Source of the DNA: Acidihalobacter prosperus
GTDB lineage: Bacteria; Pseudomonadota; Gammaproteobacteria; DSM-5130; Acidihalobacteraceae
Length of the DNA: 64,000 bases
Assembly (NCBI RefSeq): GCF_000754095.2
Contig: NZ_JQSG02000003.1
Coordinates: forward strand, 609,397 to 673,396
Reading direction: 5' to 3'
Of this stretch, positions 17,820 through 28,176 are shown piece after piece. The notes below the pieces were generated by a model, which had not been told where the DNA came from, made no database searches, and worked only from the letters and a program-made list of their open reading frames with translations. Position 1 is the first letter of the stretch; every line of letters begins with the position of its first letter. Position numbers and translations under genes: made by a program.

Positions 17820-18386
17820 ATGACCGAAACCACGCCCCTGTGCCGCGCCGGCAACAGCCGGCTGCTGCTGATCGACCTGCAGACGCGCCTGCTCGGCGCC
17901 ATGCCCGAAGGCGACCGCGCGCGCGTCCTGCGCAACACCGGCATCCTGCTGGAGGCGGCGACGCTGCTGGAAATCCCCGCCCTGCTCAGCGAGCAGTACC
18001 CGCGCGGGCTCGGCACGACCGACGCCAGCCTTTCCGAACGCCTGCCGGCACGCACGCCGGTGGTGGAGAAGACCCGTTTCTCCTGCTGCGGCGTGCCGGA
18101 CTACTGGTGGCAACTGCAGACCGAGGACCGCCGCCAGGCCGTGATCGCCGGCATCGAGGCCCATGTCTGCGTGCTGCAGACAGCGCTGGAACTGGCCGAA
18201 CTTGGACGCCAGGTGTTCGTGGTCGAGGACGCGGTGTGTTCGCGCGATCCGGCCAATGCGGCCAATGCGCTCGCGCGGCTGAGACAGGCGGGGGTGGTCG
18301 TGACCAACACCGAATCGGTGGTGTTCGAATGGCTGGGCGATGCCGCCCACCCGCAGTTCAAGGCCGTATCCGCCCTGATCCGCTAG
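17820..18386 (+). CDS. Isochorismatase-family cysteine hydrolase
   Basis: 188 residues. The fold's three catalytic positions are visible: Asp in LLLIDLQTRLL, Lys in VVEKTRFSC and Cys in GIEAHVCVLQTAL. Its short length and this YcaC/isochorismatase-domain-containing type do not tell the substrate. It follows the methyltransferase gene by 34 bases, so the two may be co-transcribed, and it converges on fabB. Confidence 0.85.
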   Translation: MTETTPLCRAGNSRLLLIDLQTRLLGAMPEGDRARVLRNTGILLEAATLLEIPALLSEQYPRGLGTTDASLSERLPARTPVVEKTRFSCCGVPDYWWQLQTEDRRQAVIAGIEAHVCVLQTALELAELGRQVFVVEDAVCSRDPANAANALARLRQAGVVVTNTESVVFEWLGDAAHPQFKAVSALIR

Positions 18387-18428
18387 CGTGCGCACCGCGC
18401 CGATGCGGCGGCGCGCACGCAGCCCGGT

Positions 18429-19652
18429 TCAACCCTCGTAGCGCTGGAACACCAGGGTGGCGTTGGTGCCGCCGAAGCCGAAGCTGTTCGACATCACGCG
18501 GTTCAGGCGCACGCCGTCGCGCCGTTCGCGCACGATCGGAATGCCCTCCGCCGCCGGGTCCAGCTCGTCGATATTGGCGGACGCGGCGATGAAATCGTGC
18601 TGCATCATCAACAGCGAATAGATCGCCTCGTTCACGCCGGCCGCACCCAGCGCATGGCCGGTGATCGACTTGGTGGAGCTGACCGCGGGTACCTCGCCCT
18701 TGAAGGCCTCGCTCATCGCGCGCAGCTCGGGCAGGTCGCCGGCCGGCGTGCTGGTGCCATGCGCGTTGATGTAGTCGATCGGGCCGTCGACGGTCGCCAT
18801 TGCCTGCTGCATGCAGCGCACCGCGCCCTCGCCCGAGGGCGCGACCATGTCGTAGCCGTCGGAGGTGGCGCCGTAGCCGACCAGTTCGGCGAGGATGTTC
18901 GCGCCGCGCGCCTTGGCGTGCTCCAGCTCCTCCATCACCAGCACGCCGCCGCCGCCGGAGATCACGAAGCCGTCGCGCGCGGCGTCGTAGGGCCGCGAGG
19001 CGACTTGCGGAGTGTCGTTGTACTTGCTGGAGAGCGCGCCCATGGCGTCGAACAGCAGGGTCATGGTCCAGTGCACTTCCTCGCCGCCGCCAGCGAAAAC
19101 GATGTCCTGCTTGCCCATCTGGATCAGCTCGGCGGCATTGCCGATGCAGTGCGCGCTGGTGGCGCAGGCGGAGCTGATCGAGTAGTTCACGCCCTTGATT
19201 TTGAACGGCGTGGCGAGACAGGCCGCATTGGTGTTCGACATGGTGCGCGTCACCATGTACGGACCCACCCGGCGCAGCCCCTTCTCGCGCAGGGTGTCGG
19301 TGGCGAGCAGCAGGTTGGCGGTCGAGGTGCCGCCCGAGCCCACGACCAGCCCGGTGCGCGGATGGGAGATGTCGCGCTCCTCCAGACCGGAACTGGCGAT
19401 GGCCTCGGCCATGGCGATGTAGTTGAAGGCGGCGCCGTCGCCCATGAAGCGGCGCTGCTTGCGGTCGATCAGTTCGTCGGGATCGAGCTTGATCGAGCCG
19501 TGGATATGGGAACGGAAGCCGAGATCCGCATACTCGGCGCAATGCTCGATGCCCGAGCGGCCCTCGCGCAGGGCGTCGAGCACCTCCGCGCAGTTGTTGC
19601 CGATGCTCGACACGACTCCCATGCCGGTGACTACGACACGACGTGTGGACAT
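18429..19652 (-). CDS. fabB: 3-oxoacyl-ACP synthase I FabB
   Basis: 407 residues of the condensing enzyme family. The active-site Cys is in [14 protein letters not shown], and the two His lie in [11 protein letters not shown] and [12 protein letters not shown]. The C-terminal [11 protein letters not shown] is typical. Together with fabA directly upstream (3 bases between) it makes the anaerobic unsaturated fatty-acid branch, elongating cis-3-decenoyl-ACP. Confidence 0.96.
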   Translation of the reverse strand: MSTRRVVVTGMGVVSSIGNNCAEVLDALREGRSGIEHCAEYADLGFRSHIHGSIKLDPDELIDRKQRRFMGDGAAFNYIAMAEAIASSGLEERDISHPRTGLVVGSGGTSTANLLLATDTLREKGLRRVGPYMVTRTMSNTNAACLATPFKIKGVNYSISSACATSAHCIGNAAELIQMGKQDIVFAGGGEEVHWTMTLLFDAMGALSSKYNDTPQVASRPYDAARDGFVISGGGGVLVMEELEHAKARGANILAELVGYGATSDGYDMVAPSGEGAVRCMQQAMATVDGPIDYINAHGTSTPAGDLPELRAMSEAFKGEVPAVSSTKSITGHALGAAGVNEAIYSLLMMQHDFIAASANIDELDPAAEGIPIVRERRDGVRLNRVMSNSFGFGGTNATLVFQRYEG

Positions 19653-19655
19653 GAC

Positions 19656-20171
19656 CTAGAACCCCTCGGTCGACGTGAACAGCCCGACGCGCAGGTCGTG
19701 GGCTTCGTAGATGTCGCGCCCGTCCACGCGCATGACCGCATCGGCCACGCCCATGTAGAGCTTGCGCTTGACGAGACGCTTGATGTTGATTTCGTAGCTC
19801 ACGAGCCGGTGCGCCGGGGTGACCTGACCGGTGAACTTGACCTCGCCCGCGCCGAGGGCCCGGCCGCGGCCCGGACCGCCGCACCAGCCGAGGTAGAAGC
19901 CGACGAGCTGCCACATCGCGTCGAGCCCCAGACAGCCGGGCATCACCGGGTCGCCTTCGAAATGGCAGCCGAAGAACCACAGATCCGGGGTGATGTCGAG
20001 TTCGGCCAACACCTGACCCTTGCCGTGCGGCCCCCCGTTTTCGGTGATCTGGGTGATGCGGTCGAACATCAGCATCGGCGGCAACGGCAGCTGCGCGTTG
20101 CCGGGGCCGAACAGCTCGCCATGCCCGCACTTCAGCAGGTCCTCACGCGTGTAACTCGTTTGTCGCTCCAT
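19656..20171 (-). CDS. fabA: 3-hydroxydecanoyl-ACP dehydratase/isomerase FabA
   Basis: 171 residues from the ATG at 20171, almost the E. coli length; an upstream GTG at 20180 is less likely. Hot-dog fold with the catalytic His in [23 protein letters not shown] and the Asp on the same long helix. It dehydrates and isomerises C10 intermediates to start unsaturated fatty acids. First gene of the fabAB operon. Confidence 0.96.
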   Translation of the reverse strand: MERQTSYTREDLLKCGHGELFGPGNAQLPLPPMLMFDRITQITENGGPHGKGQVLAELDITPDLWFFGCHFEGDPVMPGCLGLDAMWQLVGFYLGWCGGPGRGRALGAGEVKFTGQVTPAHRLVSYEINIKRLVKRKLYMGVADAVMRVDGRDIYEAHDLRVGLFTSTEGF

Positions 20172-20349
20172 ACACTCCACCAGACGCCTGCGGCGCCGTT
20201 ATCATTGTCCCAGCGGCTCGGTCGGGTCCGAGCGTCCCCTCATGCTGCCAGAGGTCGGCGCCCGCGGTCATGTGCCACCTCGGATCTCGCCGACCACGTA
20301 TCGGCGGGACGGATCACGCCCCATCCACCCCACCGGGCGGAGTGCGGCA

Positions 20350-21651
20350 TCATACACTGCTCGTGGCGCGACGGCCCCCCCGCGCCGTCAGCTCGCCCAC
20401 CGCTTCCAGTGTGCGCGCCAGCGCGCCGCGGTTGCGCAGCACTACCGCATGCCCTGCCGAGCCTGCCTGCCGTCGCTGTGCCGGATCGCCCAGCAGGGCG
20501 GTCATGGCCGCGCCCAATGCGTCGGCATCCTCGACCACCTCGGCCGCGCCGGCCTCGATCAGCGCCTCGTAGATCGATTCGAAATTGCCGCGGTACGGAC
20601 CGGTGACCACCGGCAGCCCGAGTGACGCCGGCTCCAGCGGGTTGTGGCCACCGGTCGGCACCAGGCTGCCGCCGACGAAGGCCGCATCGGCTGCCGCATA
20701 CAGCATGAGCAACTCACCGAGGGTGTCGCCGAGCAGCACGTCGGTGTCGGCGCTGCCGCTTTCGCCGAGGCTGCGCCGGGCCACCCGGTATCCCGCCTGC
20801 GCGCACAGCGAAAAGGCCTCTCCAAAGCGTTCGGGGTGGCGCGGCACAAGGATCAGCAGCGCGTCGGCGAAGCGCTTGCGTACGTCCGCGAAAGCCGCCA
20901 GCACGGCCTCAGGTTCGCCCGGATGGGTGCTGGCGGCCACCCACACCGGACGCCCCCTGCCGAAACCCGTTCGCAGCGCGCGGCCGCGCGCCACCATTTC
21001 GGCGGGCACTTCGAGGTCGTATTTGAGATTGCCGAGCACGCGCACCGAACGCGCGCCGAGGGCCGTGAAGCGACGGGCGCTTTGCGTGTCCTGGGCGGCG
21101 ATCAGCGTCACCTGCCCCAGGGTTTCACGCGTCAGTCCGCGCAGGCGCGCATAGCCGGCGGCGGAGCGTTCGGACAGACGGGCGTTCGCCACCATCAGCG
21201 GGATGTCGCGCCCGGCACAGGCCGCGAACAGGTTGGGCCACAGCTCGGTCTCCATGATCAGCGCGAGATGCGGGCGGGTGCGGTCGAGAAAGCGCGCGAC
21301 CACGTGCGGCAGATCATAGGGCAGGTAGACGTGCTCGACCGTATCGCCGAACAGGCGCGCGATCTGCGCGGAGCCGGTGGGCGTGGTGCAGGTCAACAGC
21401 ACGGCATGTTCCGGGTAGGCCTGCCGCAACCGGCGCACCAGCGGCGCCGCCGCGATGACCTCGCCCACCGAGACCGCATGCACCCACAGCCGCGGCCGTG
21501 CGGGCAGCGGCGCGAAACGCGCGAAGCGCTCGCCGATGCGGCGGCGGTAGGCGGGATTGCGCCGCGAGCGCCAGAGCAGGCGCAACGGCACGAAGGGGGC
21601 AAACAAAACAAGAACGATTTTATAGATAAATGAAGACAACGCCCATTTCAC
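20350..21651 (-). CDS. waaA: Kdo transferase WaaA
   Basis: 433 residues with a membrane-anchoring N-terminus (FIYKIVLVLFAPFVPL). GT30 features: SVGEV, METELWPNL and the C-terminal GGSLVPTGGHNPLEPA. It adds Kdo to lipid A precursor at the inner membrane. The start is a GTG at 21651 sharing its G with the TAG stop of the upstream AT-rich gene, so translation is probably coupled. Confidence 0.95.
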   Translation of the reverse strand: MKWALSSFIYKIVLVLFAPFVPLRLLWRSRRNPAYRRRIGERFARFAPLPARPRLWVHAVSVGEVIAAAPLVRRLRQAYPEHAVLLTCTTPTGSAQIARLFGDTVEHVYLPYDLPHVVARFLDRTRPHLALIMETELWPNLFAACAGRDIPLMVANARLSERSAAGYARLRGLTRETLGQVTLIAAQDTQSARRFTALGARSVRVLGNLKYDLEVPAEMVARGRALRTGFGRGRPVWVAASTHPGEPEAVLAAFADVRKRFADALLILVPRHPERFGEAFSLCAQAGYRVARRSLGESGSADTDVLLGDTLGELLMLYAAADAAFVGGSLVPTGGHNPLEPASLGLPVVTGPYRGNFESIYEALIEAGAAEVVEDADALGAAMTALLGDPAQRRQAGSAGHAVVLRNRGALARTLEAVGELTARGGRRATSSV

Positions 21652-22490
21652 TATGGATCCAAGCCCAGCTTTCTCATATGCTCGGCCACTTCACGAGATG
21701 GCCTTATGTATTTCTTTTTCTTGATTATTATCGACTCCAAGTAGTAATAAAATCTAATCAATGCAGGTACACCACTACTCGTCTTACGCGTAAAAACTGG
21801 ATATTTATTGTCATTCATTGCTGAAAACATTGCCTGAGGAGCCAGCCTACTATAGTCAAACAAGGCCTCCACAGGGAGATCGGGCATCACCGCAGAATCA
21901 AATAGCGATTGCTGTATAAATATACAATTTGTCGTAGTACATGAGACCAATTTATATCCTTTCTCTCCCCCAAGCCTCTCAAGAGCTTTTGCGGAACATC
22001 TGAAGTAAACAGCCCCCTCAGGATCGAAATAATCAATATAGGGAGGAATCTCCTGATTGTGCTCAATCACAACAATAGATGGATTTATATAATCCAGATA
22101 CTTCCAAACATAATAATCAAATGAATCGATATCAATGGATATAATCCCAATATCAGGTTCCATACTCAATTCGTTAAAAATGGAGTCCAAACTATCTCTG
22201 CCCTTGGCGGTGATAAATCTATTCACACAAACAACACCCACTGCGTCTTTCGTATTTTCCTCCAATTGAAGAAATTTATCGGGCTGCCCTTCGATTAGCA
22301 CCGCCTTCCAACCCAGAGCTTTCCAAAGAGTGTAAGTATTGGAACCAAAAACACCATCCCAGGCACCGACTTCCACAAGCACCTTGGGAACAGACTCCCC
22401 CACCACCGATAGCAAATATTCCAGGATGCCATCTTCACCGTGTTCGGACGTAATGTTTTTCTTGTAAATATCCAATTTGCCATTCTTCAT
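21651..22490 (-). CDS. FkbM-like methyltransferase-type protein, AT-rich insert in the LPS operon
   Basis: 279 residues, clearly lower GC than every neighbour. The SAM-binding-like segment VEVGAWDGVFGSNT near residue 40 and DIGIISIDIDSFDYYVWKYL near 115 resemble FkbM-type methyltransferases. It sits between hldD (9-base gap) and waaA (1-base overlap), in the same operon. Its composition marks it as acquired. It may modify a surface sugar, but motif II and acceptor are not clear. Confidence 0.55.
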   Translation of the reverse strand: MKNGKLDIYKKNITSEHGEDGILEYLLSVVGESVPKVLVEVGAWDGVFGSNTYTLWKALGWKAVLIEGQPDKFLQLEENTKDAVGVVCVNRFITAKGRDSLDSIFNELSMEPDIGIISIDIDSFDYYVWKYLDYINPSIVVIEHNQEIPPYIDYFDPEGAVYFRCSAKALERLGGEKGYKLVSCTTTNCIFIQQSLFDSAVMPDLPVEALFDYSRLAPQAMFSAMNDNKYPVFTRKTSSGVPALIRFYYYLESIIIKKKKYIRPSREVAEHMRKLGLDP

Positions 22491-22499
22491 GATGATGCC

Positions 22500-23441
22500 T
22501 TAGTTATGATTCAACCACGCTAGGTATTCCTGCACACCTTCCTCGACGGTCTTGAAGGGCGCGTCGTAGCCGGCCTGCCGCAGGGCCGCGATGTCCGCCT
22601 GAGTATAGCTCTGGTAACGCCCCTTGAGGTGGTCAGGAAAGGGGATGTACTGCAGGTCGCCCTTGCCGTGCCAGGCGATCACCGCGCGCGCGACGTCGTT
22701 AAAGGTCTGCGCGCGGCCGGTGCCGAGGTTGAAGATACCGGACACGTCGGGGTGATCCAGGAACCAGAGATTGACGTCGGCGCAGTCGCCGACATAGACG
22801 AAATCGCGGCTCTGCTCGCCGTCGCCGTAGCCGTCCGTGCCCTCGAACAGCCGGCAACGGCCGCTTTCGAGCAGTTGGTTGTTGAGGTGGAAGGCGACGC
22901 TGGCCATGGACCCCTTGTGCTGTTCGCGTGGGCCGTAGACGTTGAAATAGCGGAAACCCGCGATCTGGCTGCGCGCCCCGGGCAGCAGCCGGCGCACATA
23001 CTGGTCGAACTGGAACTTGGAGTAGCCGTAGACGTTCAGCGGGCGCTCGCAGTCGAGGCGCTCGACGAAGTCGGGGCCGGCGCCGTAGACCGAGGCGGAG
23101 GAGGCGTAGAGAAACGCCACGCCGCGATCCAGGCAGTAGTGCAACAGCGTCTTGGAGTAGGCGTAGTTGTTTTCCATCATGAAGCGCCCGTCCCACTCGG
23201 TGGTGGCCGAGCAGGCGCCCTCGTGGAAGATCGCGCGGGCGCCGAAGTCCTCGCCGGCACGGACGCGGACGATGAAGTCGTCCTTGTCCAGATAGTCCGC
23301 GATCTGCAGGTCGGCGAGATTGACGAACTTGGTGCCGTCCGTCAGATCGTCGACGACCAGGATGTCGGTTTCGCCGCGCGCGTTGAGCCGCTGCACGATG
23401 TTGCTGCCGATGAAACCGGCGCCGCCGGTGACGATGATCAT
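22500..23441 (-). CDS. hldD: ADP-L-glycero-D-manno-heptose 6-epimerase HldD
   Basis: 313 residues, short-chain dehydrogenase fold with the NAD(P) loop [10 protein letters not shown] at the very N-terminus, SSASVYG and the catalytic Tyr-Lys in [11 protein letters not shown]. It makes the L,D-heptose donor for the LPS inner core. Start at 23441 overlaps the hldE stop by ATGA. Confidence 0.95.
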   Translation of the reverse strand: MIIVTGGAGFIGSNIVQRLNARGETDILVVDDLTDGTKFVNLADLQIADYLDKDDFIVRVRAGEDFGARAIFHEGACSATTEWDGRFMMENNYAYSKTLLHYCLDRGVAFLYASSASVYGAGPDFVERLDCERPLNVYGYSKFQFDQYVRRLLPGARSQIAGFRYFNVYGPREQHKGSMASVAFHLNNQLLESGRCRLFEGTDGYGDGEQSRDFVYVGDCADVNLWFLDHPDVSGIFNLGTGRAQTFNDVARAVIAWHGKGDLQYIPFPDHLKGRYQSYTQADIAALRQAGYDAPFKTVEEGVQEYLAWLNHN

Positions 23442-24895
23442 TCGCTGGAACCCCTCGATGCGTCTTCGCCGCGGCCACGCAGGATGGCGTCGATGATGCG
23501 GCTGGTGGAACAATCGTAACGGAAGTCGATGGTGCGCACCTCCCCTCCGGCAGCGGTGACGCAGCCATAGCCGGCCACGTCCTCGGGGCGGTAGTCGCCG
23601 CCCTTGACCAGCACGTCCGGCAGCACGCCGCAGATCAGGCGCTCGGGGGTGTCCTCGTCGAAGGGCACGACCCAGTCCACCGCGGCCAGACCCGCGAGCA
23701 CCGCCATGCGGTGCTCCAGCGCGTTGACCGGGCGCGCCGGCCCCTTGAGTCGCTGCACCGAATCGTCGGTGTTCACGGCGACGATGAGACGGTCGCCCAA
23801 GCGCCGGGCCTGGGCGAGATAGTCGACATGGCCGGCGTGCAGGATGTCGAAACAGCCGTTGGTCATCACGATGCGCTCGCCGTGGGCGCGCGCCTCGGCG
23901 ACCGCCTCCAGCAGGCGCGCCTCGCCGACCACGCCGAAGGCCGACTCCTCGTGCGCGAACAGGGCGCGGCGCAGCTCGGCGACGCTGACCGTGGCGGTGC
24001 CGAGCTTGCCGACCACAAGACCGGCGGCCAGGTTGGCAAGCGCTGTGGCCTGCGGCCAGTCCTGGCCGCAGGCCAGGGCGCCCGCCAGTACCGCGACCAC
24101 GGTATCGCCCGCACCGGTGACGTCGAACACCTCGCGGGCGAGCGTGGGCAGGTTGAGCGGGGGTTCGCCGTCGCGCAGCAGGGTCATGCCTTCCTCGCTG
24201 CGCGTGATCAGCAGGGTATCGAGCAGCTCGCGTTCGATCAGGGCGTGGCCGCGCTCGAAGAGCTGCGCATCGTCGACGCAACGGCCAACCACGGCCTCGA
24301 ATTCCTTGCGGTTGGGGGTGATCACCGAAGCGCCGCGGTAGCGCCCGAAATCGCTGCCCTTGGGATCGACCACCACCGGCTTGCCCTGCGCGCGCGCCAG
24401 CGCGATGAGTTCGCGGCTCGCCGCCAGGGTGCCCTTGCCGTAGTCGGAAAGCACCACCACGTCGATCTCGTCCAGGCAGTCGACCATGTCCTGGGCGATG
24501 CGCGCGGCGTCGGCCGGCGCGAAGCCCTGCTCGAAGTCGAGGCGGATGAGCTGCTGGTGACGGCTGAGTACGCGCAGCTTGGTCACCGTCGGATGGGTCG
24601 GCAGACGCGCGAAGCGGCACGACACCCCAGCAGGCACCAGCAGCCCCTCCAGGGTGTCGGCGGCCTCGTCGTCGCCGGTCAGGCCGAGCAGCAGCGGCCT
24701 GGCGCCGAGGGCGGCCAGATTCAGGGCTACGTTGGCCGCGCCGCCTGGGCGCTCCTCGCTCGGGCCGACGTGCACCACCGGCACCGGCGCCTCGGGCGAG
24801 ATGCGCGAGGTTTCGCCGTGCCAGTAGCGGTCCAACATCAGGTCGCCGACGACCAGGACGCGGGCGCTCTCGAAGGCGGGAATGGCCGGCATCAT
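23438..24895 (-). CDS. hldE: Bifunctional heptose kinase/adenylyltransferase HldE
   Basis: 485 residues. The N-terminal ribokinase-like domain has [12 protein letters not shown] and the [11 protein letters not shown] anion hole; the C-terminal nucleotidyltransferase domain has [15 protein letters not shown] and an RLKGPARPV segment. It phosphorylates D-glycero-D-manno-heptose 7-phosphate and later adds AMP, feeding hldD. First gene of the hldE-hldD-FkbM-waaA unit and divergent from the LpxL-like gene. Confidence 0.95.
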   Translation of the reverse strand: MMPAIPAFESARVLVVGDLMLDRYWHGETSRISPEAPVPVVHVGPSEERPGGAANVALNLAALGARPLLLGLTGDDEAADTLEGLLVPAGVSCRFARLPTHPTVTKLRVLSRHQQLIRLDFEQGFAPADAARIAQDMVDCLDEIDVVVLSDYGKGTLAASRELIALARAQGKPVVVDPKGSDFGRYRGASVITPNRKEFEAVVGRCVDDAQLFERGHALIERELLDTLLITRSEEGMTLLRDGEPPLNLPTLAREVFDVTGAGDTVVAVLAGALACGQDWPQATALANLAAGLVVGKLGTATVSVAELRRALFAHEESAFGVVGEARLLEAVAEARAHGERIVMTNGCFDILHAGHVDYLAQARRLGDRLIVAVNTDDSVQRLKGPARPVNALEHRMAVLAGLAAVDWVVPFDEDTPERLICGVLPDVLVKGGDYRPEDVAGYGCVTAAGGEVRTIDFRYDCSTSRIIDAILRGRGEDASRGSSE

Positions 24896-25022
24896 GCCGG
24901 ATGCCCCGCAGGGCGGAGCGCGCGGAAGGCGGCGAATCGGGTCACGGCAAACGGGTCCAGTCCGGAAAGCGGCGTATATTACCATGCTCTCCGCTTGTGA
25001 CGGTCGCCTCCGGCCCCGTAGA

Positions 25023-25967
25023 ATGGCGCATTTAGCGCGCTTATCGAACGTGTCCGACGCCCCGCCTGCCGAACCCTTGCTGCTCGCCCCCCGCCACTGG
25101 CCCACCTGGGTCGCGCTGGGATTGCTGCGCGCGGTCACCTGGCTGCCGTTTCCGGTGGCGCTGGCCGTGGGCCGCACACTGGGACGCGTGGCCTACGCAT
25201 TCGCCCCGCGTCGGCGGCGCATCGCGCGCATCAACATCGACCTGTGCTTTCCCGAACGCAGCGAGGCCGAGCGGGCGCAGCTGGTACGCCGCCACTTCAC
25301 CTCGCTCGGCATGGGCGTGATCGAGACCGCGATGAGCTGGTGGGCGCCAACGGAGAAGATCCAGCGTCAGGTCGAATGGGCCGGGCTGGAGCACTTCGAG
25401 GCGGCGCGCGCGCAGGGCCACGGCGTGATGCTGGTCGGCGCGCATTTCACCGACCTCGAGATCGCCGGGCAACCTCTGGCCGCGCGCATGGACCTGCATG
25501 TGATGTACCGCCCGCACGAGAATCCGGTGATCGAGCGTGCGATGTCGGCCAGCCGCTCGCGCCGCTACGGCAAGGCCATCCCGCGCCACGACTCCCGCGG
25601 CCTGCTGCGCAGCCTGCGCGAGGGGCACGTCGTGTGGTACGCCTCGGACCAGAACTACGGACACAAGGGCAGCGTGTTCGCGCCCTTCTTTGGCATACCG
25701 GCGGCGACCAACACCGGCACCTCGCGCATCGCCCGCCTGACCGGCGCGCCGGTGGTGCCCTTCTTCAGCGCCCGCCTGCCGGGCAGCGCGCGCTACCTGC
25801 TCGAATTCCTGCCGGTGCTTGAGGACTTCCCCAGCGGCGACGACGCCGCCGACGCCACCCGCATCAACCGCCTGATCGAGGATTTCGCGCGCCGCTTCCC
25901 GGAGCAGTACCTGTGGGTCAACCGGCGCTTCAAGGACCGGCCCGGCGACGAGCCGCGCTTCTACTGA
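25023..25967 (+). CDS. Lipid A acyltransferase (LpxL/HtrB-like)
   Basis: 314 residues from the ATG at 25023; a GTG at 25050 is an alternative. The HX4E motif sits in [12 protein letters not shown], with [28 protein letters not shown] and the C-terminal [11 protein letters not shown], all typical of LpxL-type late acyltransferases. It transfers an acyl chain to Kdo-lipid A. The stop TGA overlaps the next ATG by one base. Confidence 0.9.
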   Translation: MAHLARLSNVSDAPPAEPLLLAPRHWPTWVALGLLRAVTWLPFPVALAVGRTLGRVAYAFAPRRRRIARINIDLCFPERSEAERAQLVRRHFTSLGMGVIETAMSWWAPTEKIQRQVEWAGLEHFEAARAQGHGVMLVGAHFTDLEIAGQPLAARMDLHVMYRPHENPVIERAMSASRSRRYGKAIPRHDSRGLLRSLREGHVVWYASDQNYGHKGSVFAPFFGIPAATNTGTSRIARLTGAPVVPFFSARLPGSARYLLEFLPVLEDFPSGDDAADATRINRLIEDFARRFPEQYLWVNRRFKDRPGDEPRFY

Positions 25968-27070
25968 TGAACGTCCTGGTGATCAAGTTCCGCAACATCG
26001 GCGACGTGCTGCTCACCGCGCCGCTGGTTTCGGCCCTGCGCGCCGGCGGCCACCGCGTCAGCGCACTGGTCAAGGCCGGCACCGAATCCATGCTCGCCGG
26101 CCATCCCGATCTCGAAGAACTGTTCGTCTATCCGTCACGCCAACCCGGCGAATCGCGCCGCGCGCTGCTGCGCCGCGAGCTGGCCTTCTTCCGCAGCCTG
26201 CGCGCGCGCCGCTTCGATCTGGCGATCAGCACCACCGAGGGCGACCGCGGCGCCATCGCCGCCCGCCTGTCCGGCGCACGACGCCGGCGCGCGCCCTTCG
26301 CCGCGGGCAGGGACAAGCGCTGGCGCCGCTGGCTGATCGACGAGCCGGTCGCGCCGCTGCCCGGCCCTCGCCATACCGTGCTGCGCAACCTCGATCTCGG
26401 CGGCGCCGAGGCGGCGATCGGCGCGGTCGGCGTGATCCTCGCGGTGGACGATGTCGACCGCGAGGCCGTGCGCGCCCTGCTCGACGAGAGCGGCTACCGC
26501 GCCGACCGGCCGCTGGTGCACATCCACCCCACCTCGCGCTGGTTTTTCAAGTGCTGGACCGACGCCGGCATGGCCGCGGTCATCGATCGCCTGATCGGCC
26601 GGTTGGGCCTGCAGGTGGCCGTTTCCTGCGCCCCGGACGCGCGCGAGCGCGAACGGCTCGACGCCATCCTCGGGCGCTGCGCGCACCGCCCGCTCGACCT
26701 CGGCGGTCGCCTCACCCTCAAGCAGACCGCGGCGCTCAGCGAACGGGCCGACCTCTTCTTCGGCGTCGACACCGCGCCCATGCACATGGCCGCCGCCATG
26801 GGCACGCCCGTCGTCGCGATCTTCGGCCCTTCCGGCGCCTTCGATTGGGGCCCCTGGCCGAACGGCCACGCCGCGACCAACCCCTATCCGGCGCGTTCCG
26901 GCCTGCAACGCAGCGGCCCGCACCGGGTCATCCAGCAGGCCTGGACCTGCGTGCCCTGCGGCCAAGACGGCTGCGACGGCAGCAAGCGCAGCGACTGCCT
27001 GGAACGCCTGCCCGCCTCGCTGGTAATGGCGGAGCTGGAATCCGCGCTGGCGCGCTCGGGAGCGGCCTGA
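25967..27070 (+). CDS. GT9 heptosyltransferase (WaaQ/RfaQ-like)
   Basis: 367 residues. GT9 features: VLVIKFRNIGDVLLTAPLV, HIHPTSRWFFKCW and FFGVDTAPMHMAAAMGTPVVAIFGPSG. The SRWFFKCW segment and Cys-rich C-terminus (CVPCGQDGCDG) are typical of the heptosyltransferase III/RfaQ branch. Overlaps both neighbours by ATGA/TGATG. Confidence 0.85.
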   Translation: MNVLVIKFRNIGDVLLTAPLVSALRAGGHRVSALVKAGTESMLAGHPDLEELFVYPSRQPGESRRALLRRELAFFRSLRARRFDLAISTTEGDRGAIAARLSGARRRRAPFAAGRDKRWRRWLIDEPVAPLPGPRHTVLRNLDLGGAEAAIGAVGVILAVDDVDREAVRALLDESGYRADRPLVHIHPTSRWFFKCWTDAGMAAVIDRLIGRLGLQVAVSCAPDARERERLDAILGRCAHRPLDLGGRLTLKQTAALSERADLFFGVDTAPMHMAAAMGTPVVAIFGPSGAFDWGPWPNGHAATNPYPARSGLQRSGPHRVIQQAWTCVPCGQDGCDGSKRSDCLERLPASLVMAELESALARSGAA

Positions 27071-28176
27071 TGCGTATCCTGCACACGGAATGGTCCGACG
27101 GCTTCGGCGGCCAGGAGCGGCGCATCCTCGCCGAGATGGCCGGCATGCGCGCACGCGGCCACGACATCTGGCTGGCCACCCGAGAGAGCGCGCAACTGCG
27201 CGTCGCCGCCGAAACCGCCGGCATACCCACCCTGATCCTGCCGCTGCGCGGTGCCGCCGATCTCGCCAGCGCGGCGCGCCTCGCACGCGAGCTGCGCCGG
27301 CTGCGCATCGACGTGGTCAACACCCACAGCGGCGTCGACAGCTGGGTCGGCGGCATCGCCGCACGCTGGGCGCGCAGCCCGGTGCTGCTGCGCACGCGCC
27401 ATCTCAACAATCCGCTGCGCCGCGGCTGGACCAACTTCGTGCATTACCTGCCCGATCGCATCGTCGCCTGCGGCGAGGCGGTGCGCGCGCGCCTGGTGGA
27501 GGAGTGCGGCTTCCCCGCCGCACAGGTGGTGAGCATCCCCACCGGCATCGACTTCGCCGGTTTCCGCCCGACCCGCGACCGCGCCACGGTGCGTGCTGCT
27601 CTCGGGCTCGGCGAGGACGACGAACTGCTGCTCATGGTCGGCGTGCTGCGCGGGGTCAAGCGCCACCTGCTGGCGCTCGATGCGCTGCAGCGACTGGCCG
27701 ACGCGCGGCCGCGGCTGCAGCTGATCCTCGCCGGCGACGGACCGATGCGCGACGAACTGGGCGCGCGCGCCGACGCGCTGGGACTCAGCGGCCGCGTGCA
27801 CTTCCTCGGACATCGCGACGACGTCCCCGACCTCTTGGGCGCCGCCGATGCCCTGCTGCTCAGCTCGCGCTCCGAGGGCGTGCCGCAAGCCGTGACCCAG
27901 GCGCTGGGACTCGGCCTGCCGGTGGTCGCCACCCGCGTCGGCGGCGTGCCCGAACTGATCCGCGACGAGGACACCGGTCTGCTGGTCCCGCCAGAGGACG
28001 CCGAGGCCATGGCTGCCGCCCTGGAGCGCGTGTTCGCCGACCCCGACTGGGCACGCAGCCTCGGCGAGCGTGGACGCGCGCACGTGCACGCCCACTTCAG
28101 CCTCGACGCCATGCTCGATGCCACCGAGCGACTGTGCGACGATCTGCTGCACCACTCCGCGAGAACCGCCCGATGA
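27070..28176 (+). CDS. GT4 glycosyltransferase of LPS core
   Basis: 368 residues. N-terminal acceptor-side GGQE and C-terminal donor motif SSRSEGVPQAVTQALGLGLPVVATRVGGVPELI (EX7E type) place it in GT4. Overlaps the upstream and downstream genes by 1-4 bases, so it belongs to the same plus-strand operon. Donor sugar unknown. Confidence 0.85.
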   Translation: MRILHTEWSDGFGGQERRILAEMAGMRARGHDIWLATRESAQLRVAAETAGIPTLILPLRGAADLASAARLARELRRLRIDVVNTHSGVDSWVGGIAARWARSPVLLRTRHLNNPLRRGWTNFVHYLPDRIVACGEAVRARLVEECGFPAAQVVSIPTGIDFAGFRPTRDRATVRAALGLGEDDELLLMVGVLRGVKRHLLALDALQRLADARPRLQLILAGDGPMRDELGARADALGLSGRVHFLGHRDDVPDLLGAADALLLSSRSEGVPQAVTQALGLGLPVVATRVGGVPELIRDEDTGLLVPPEDAEAMAAALERVFADPDWARSLGERGRAHVHAHFSLDAMLDATERLCDDLLHHSARTAR

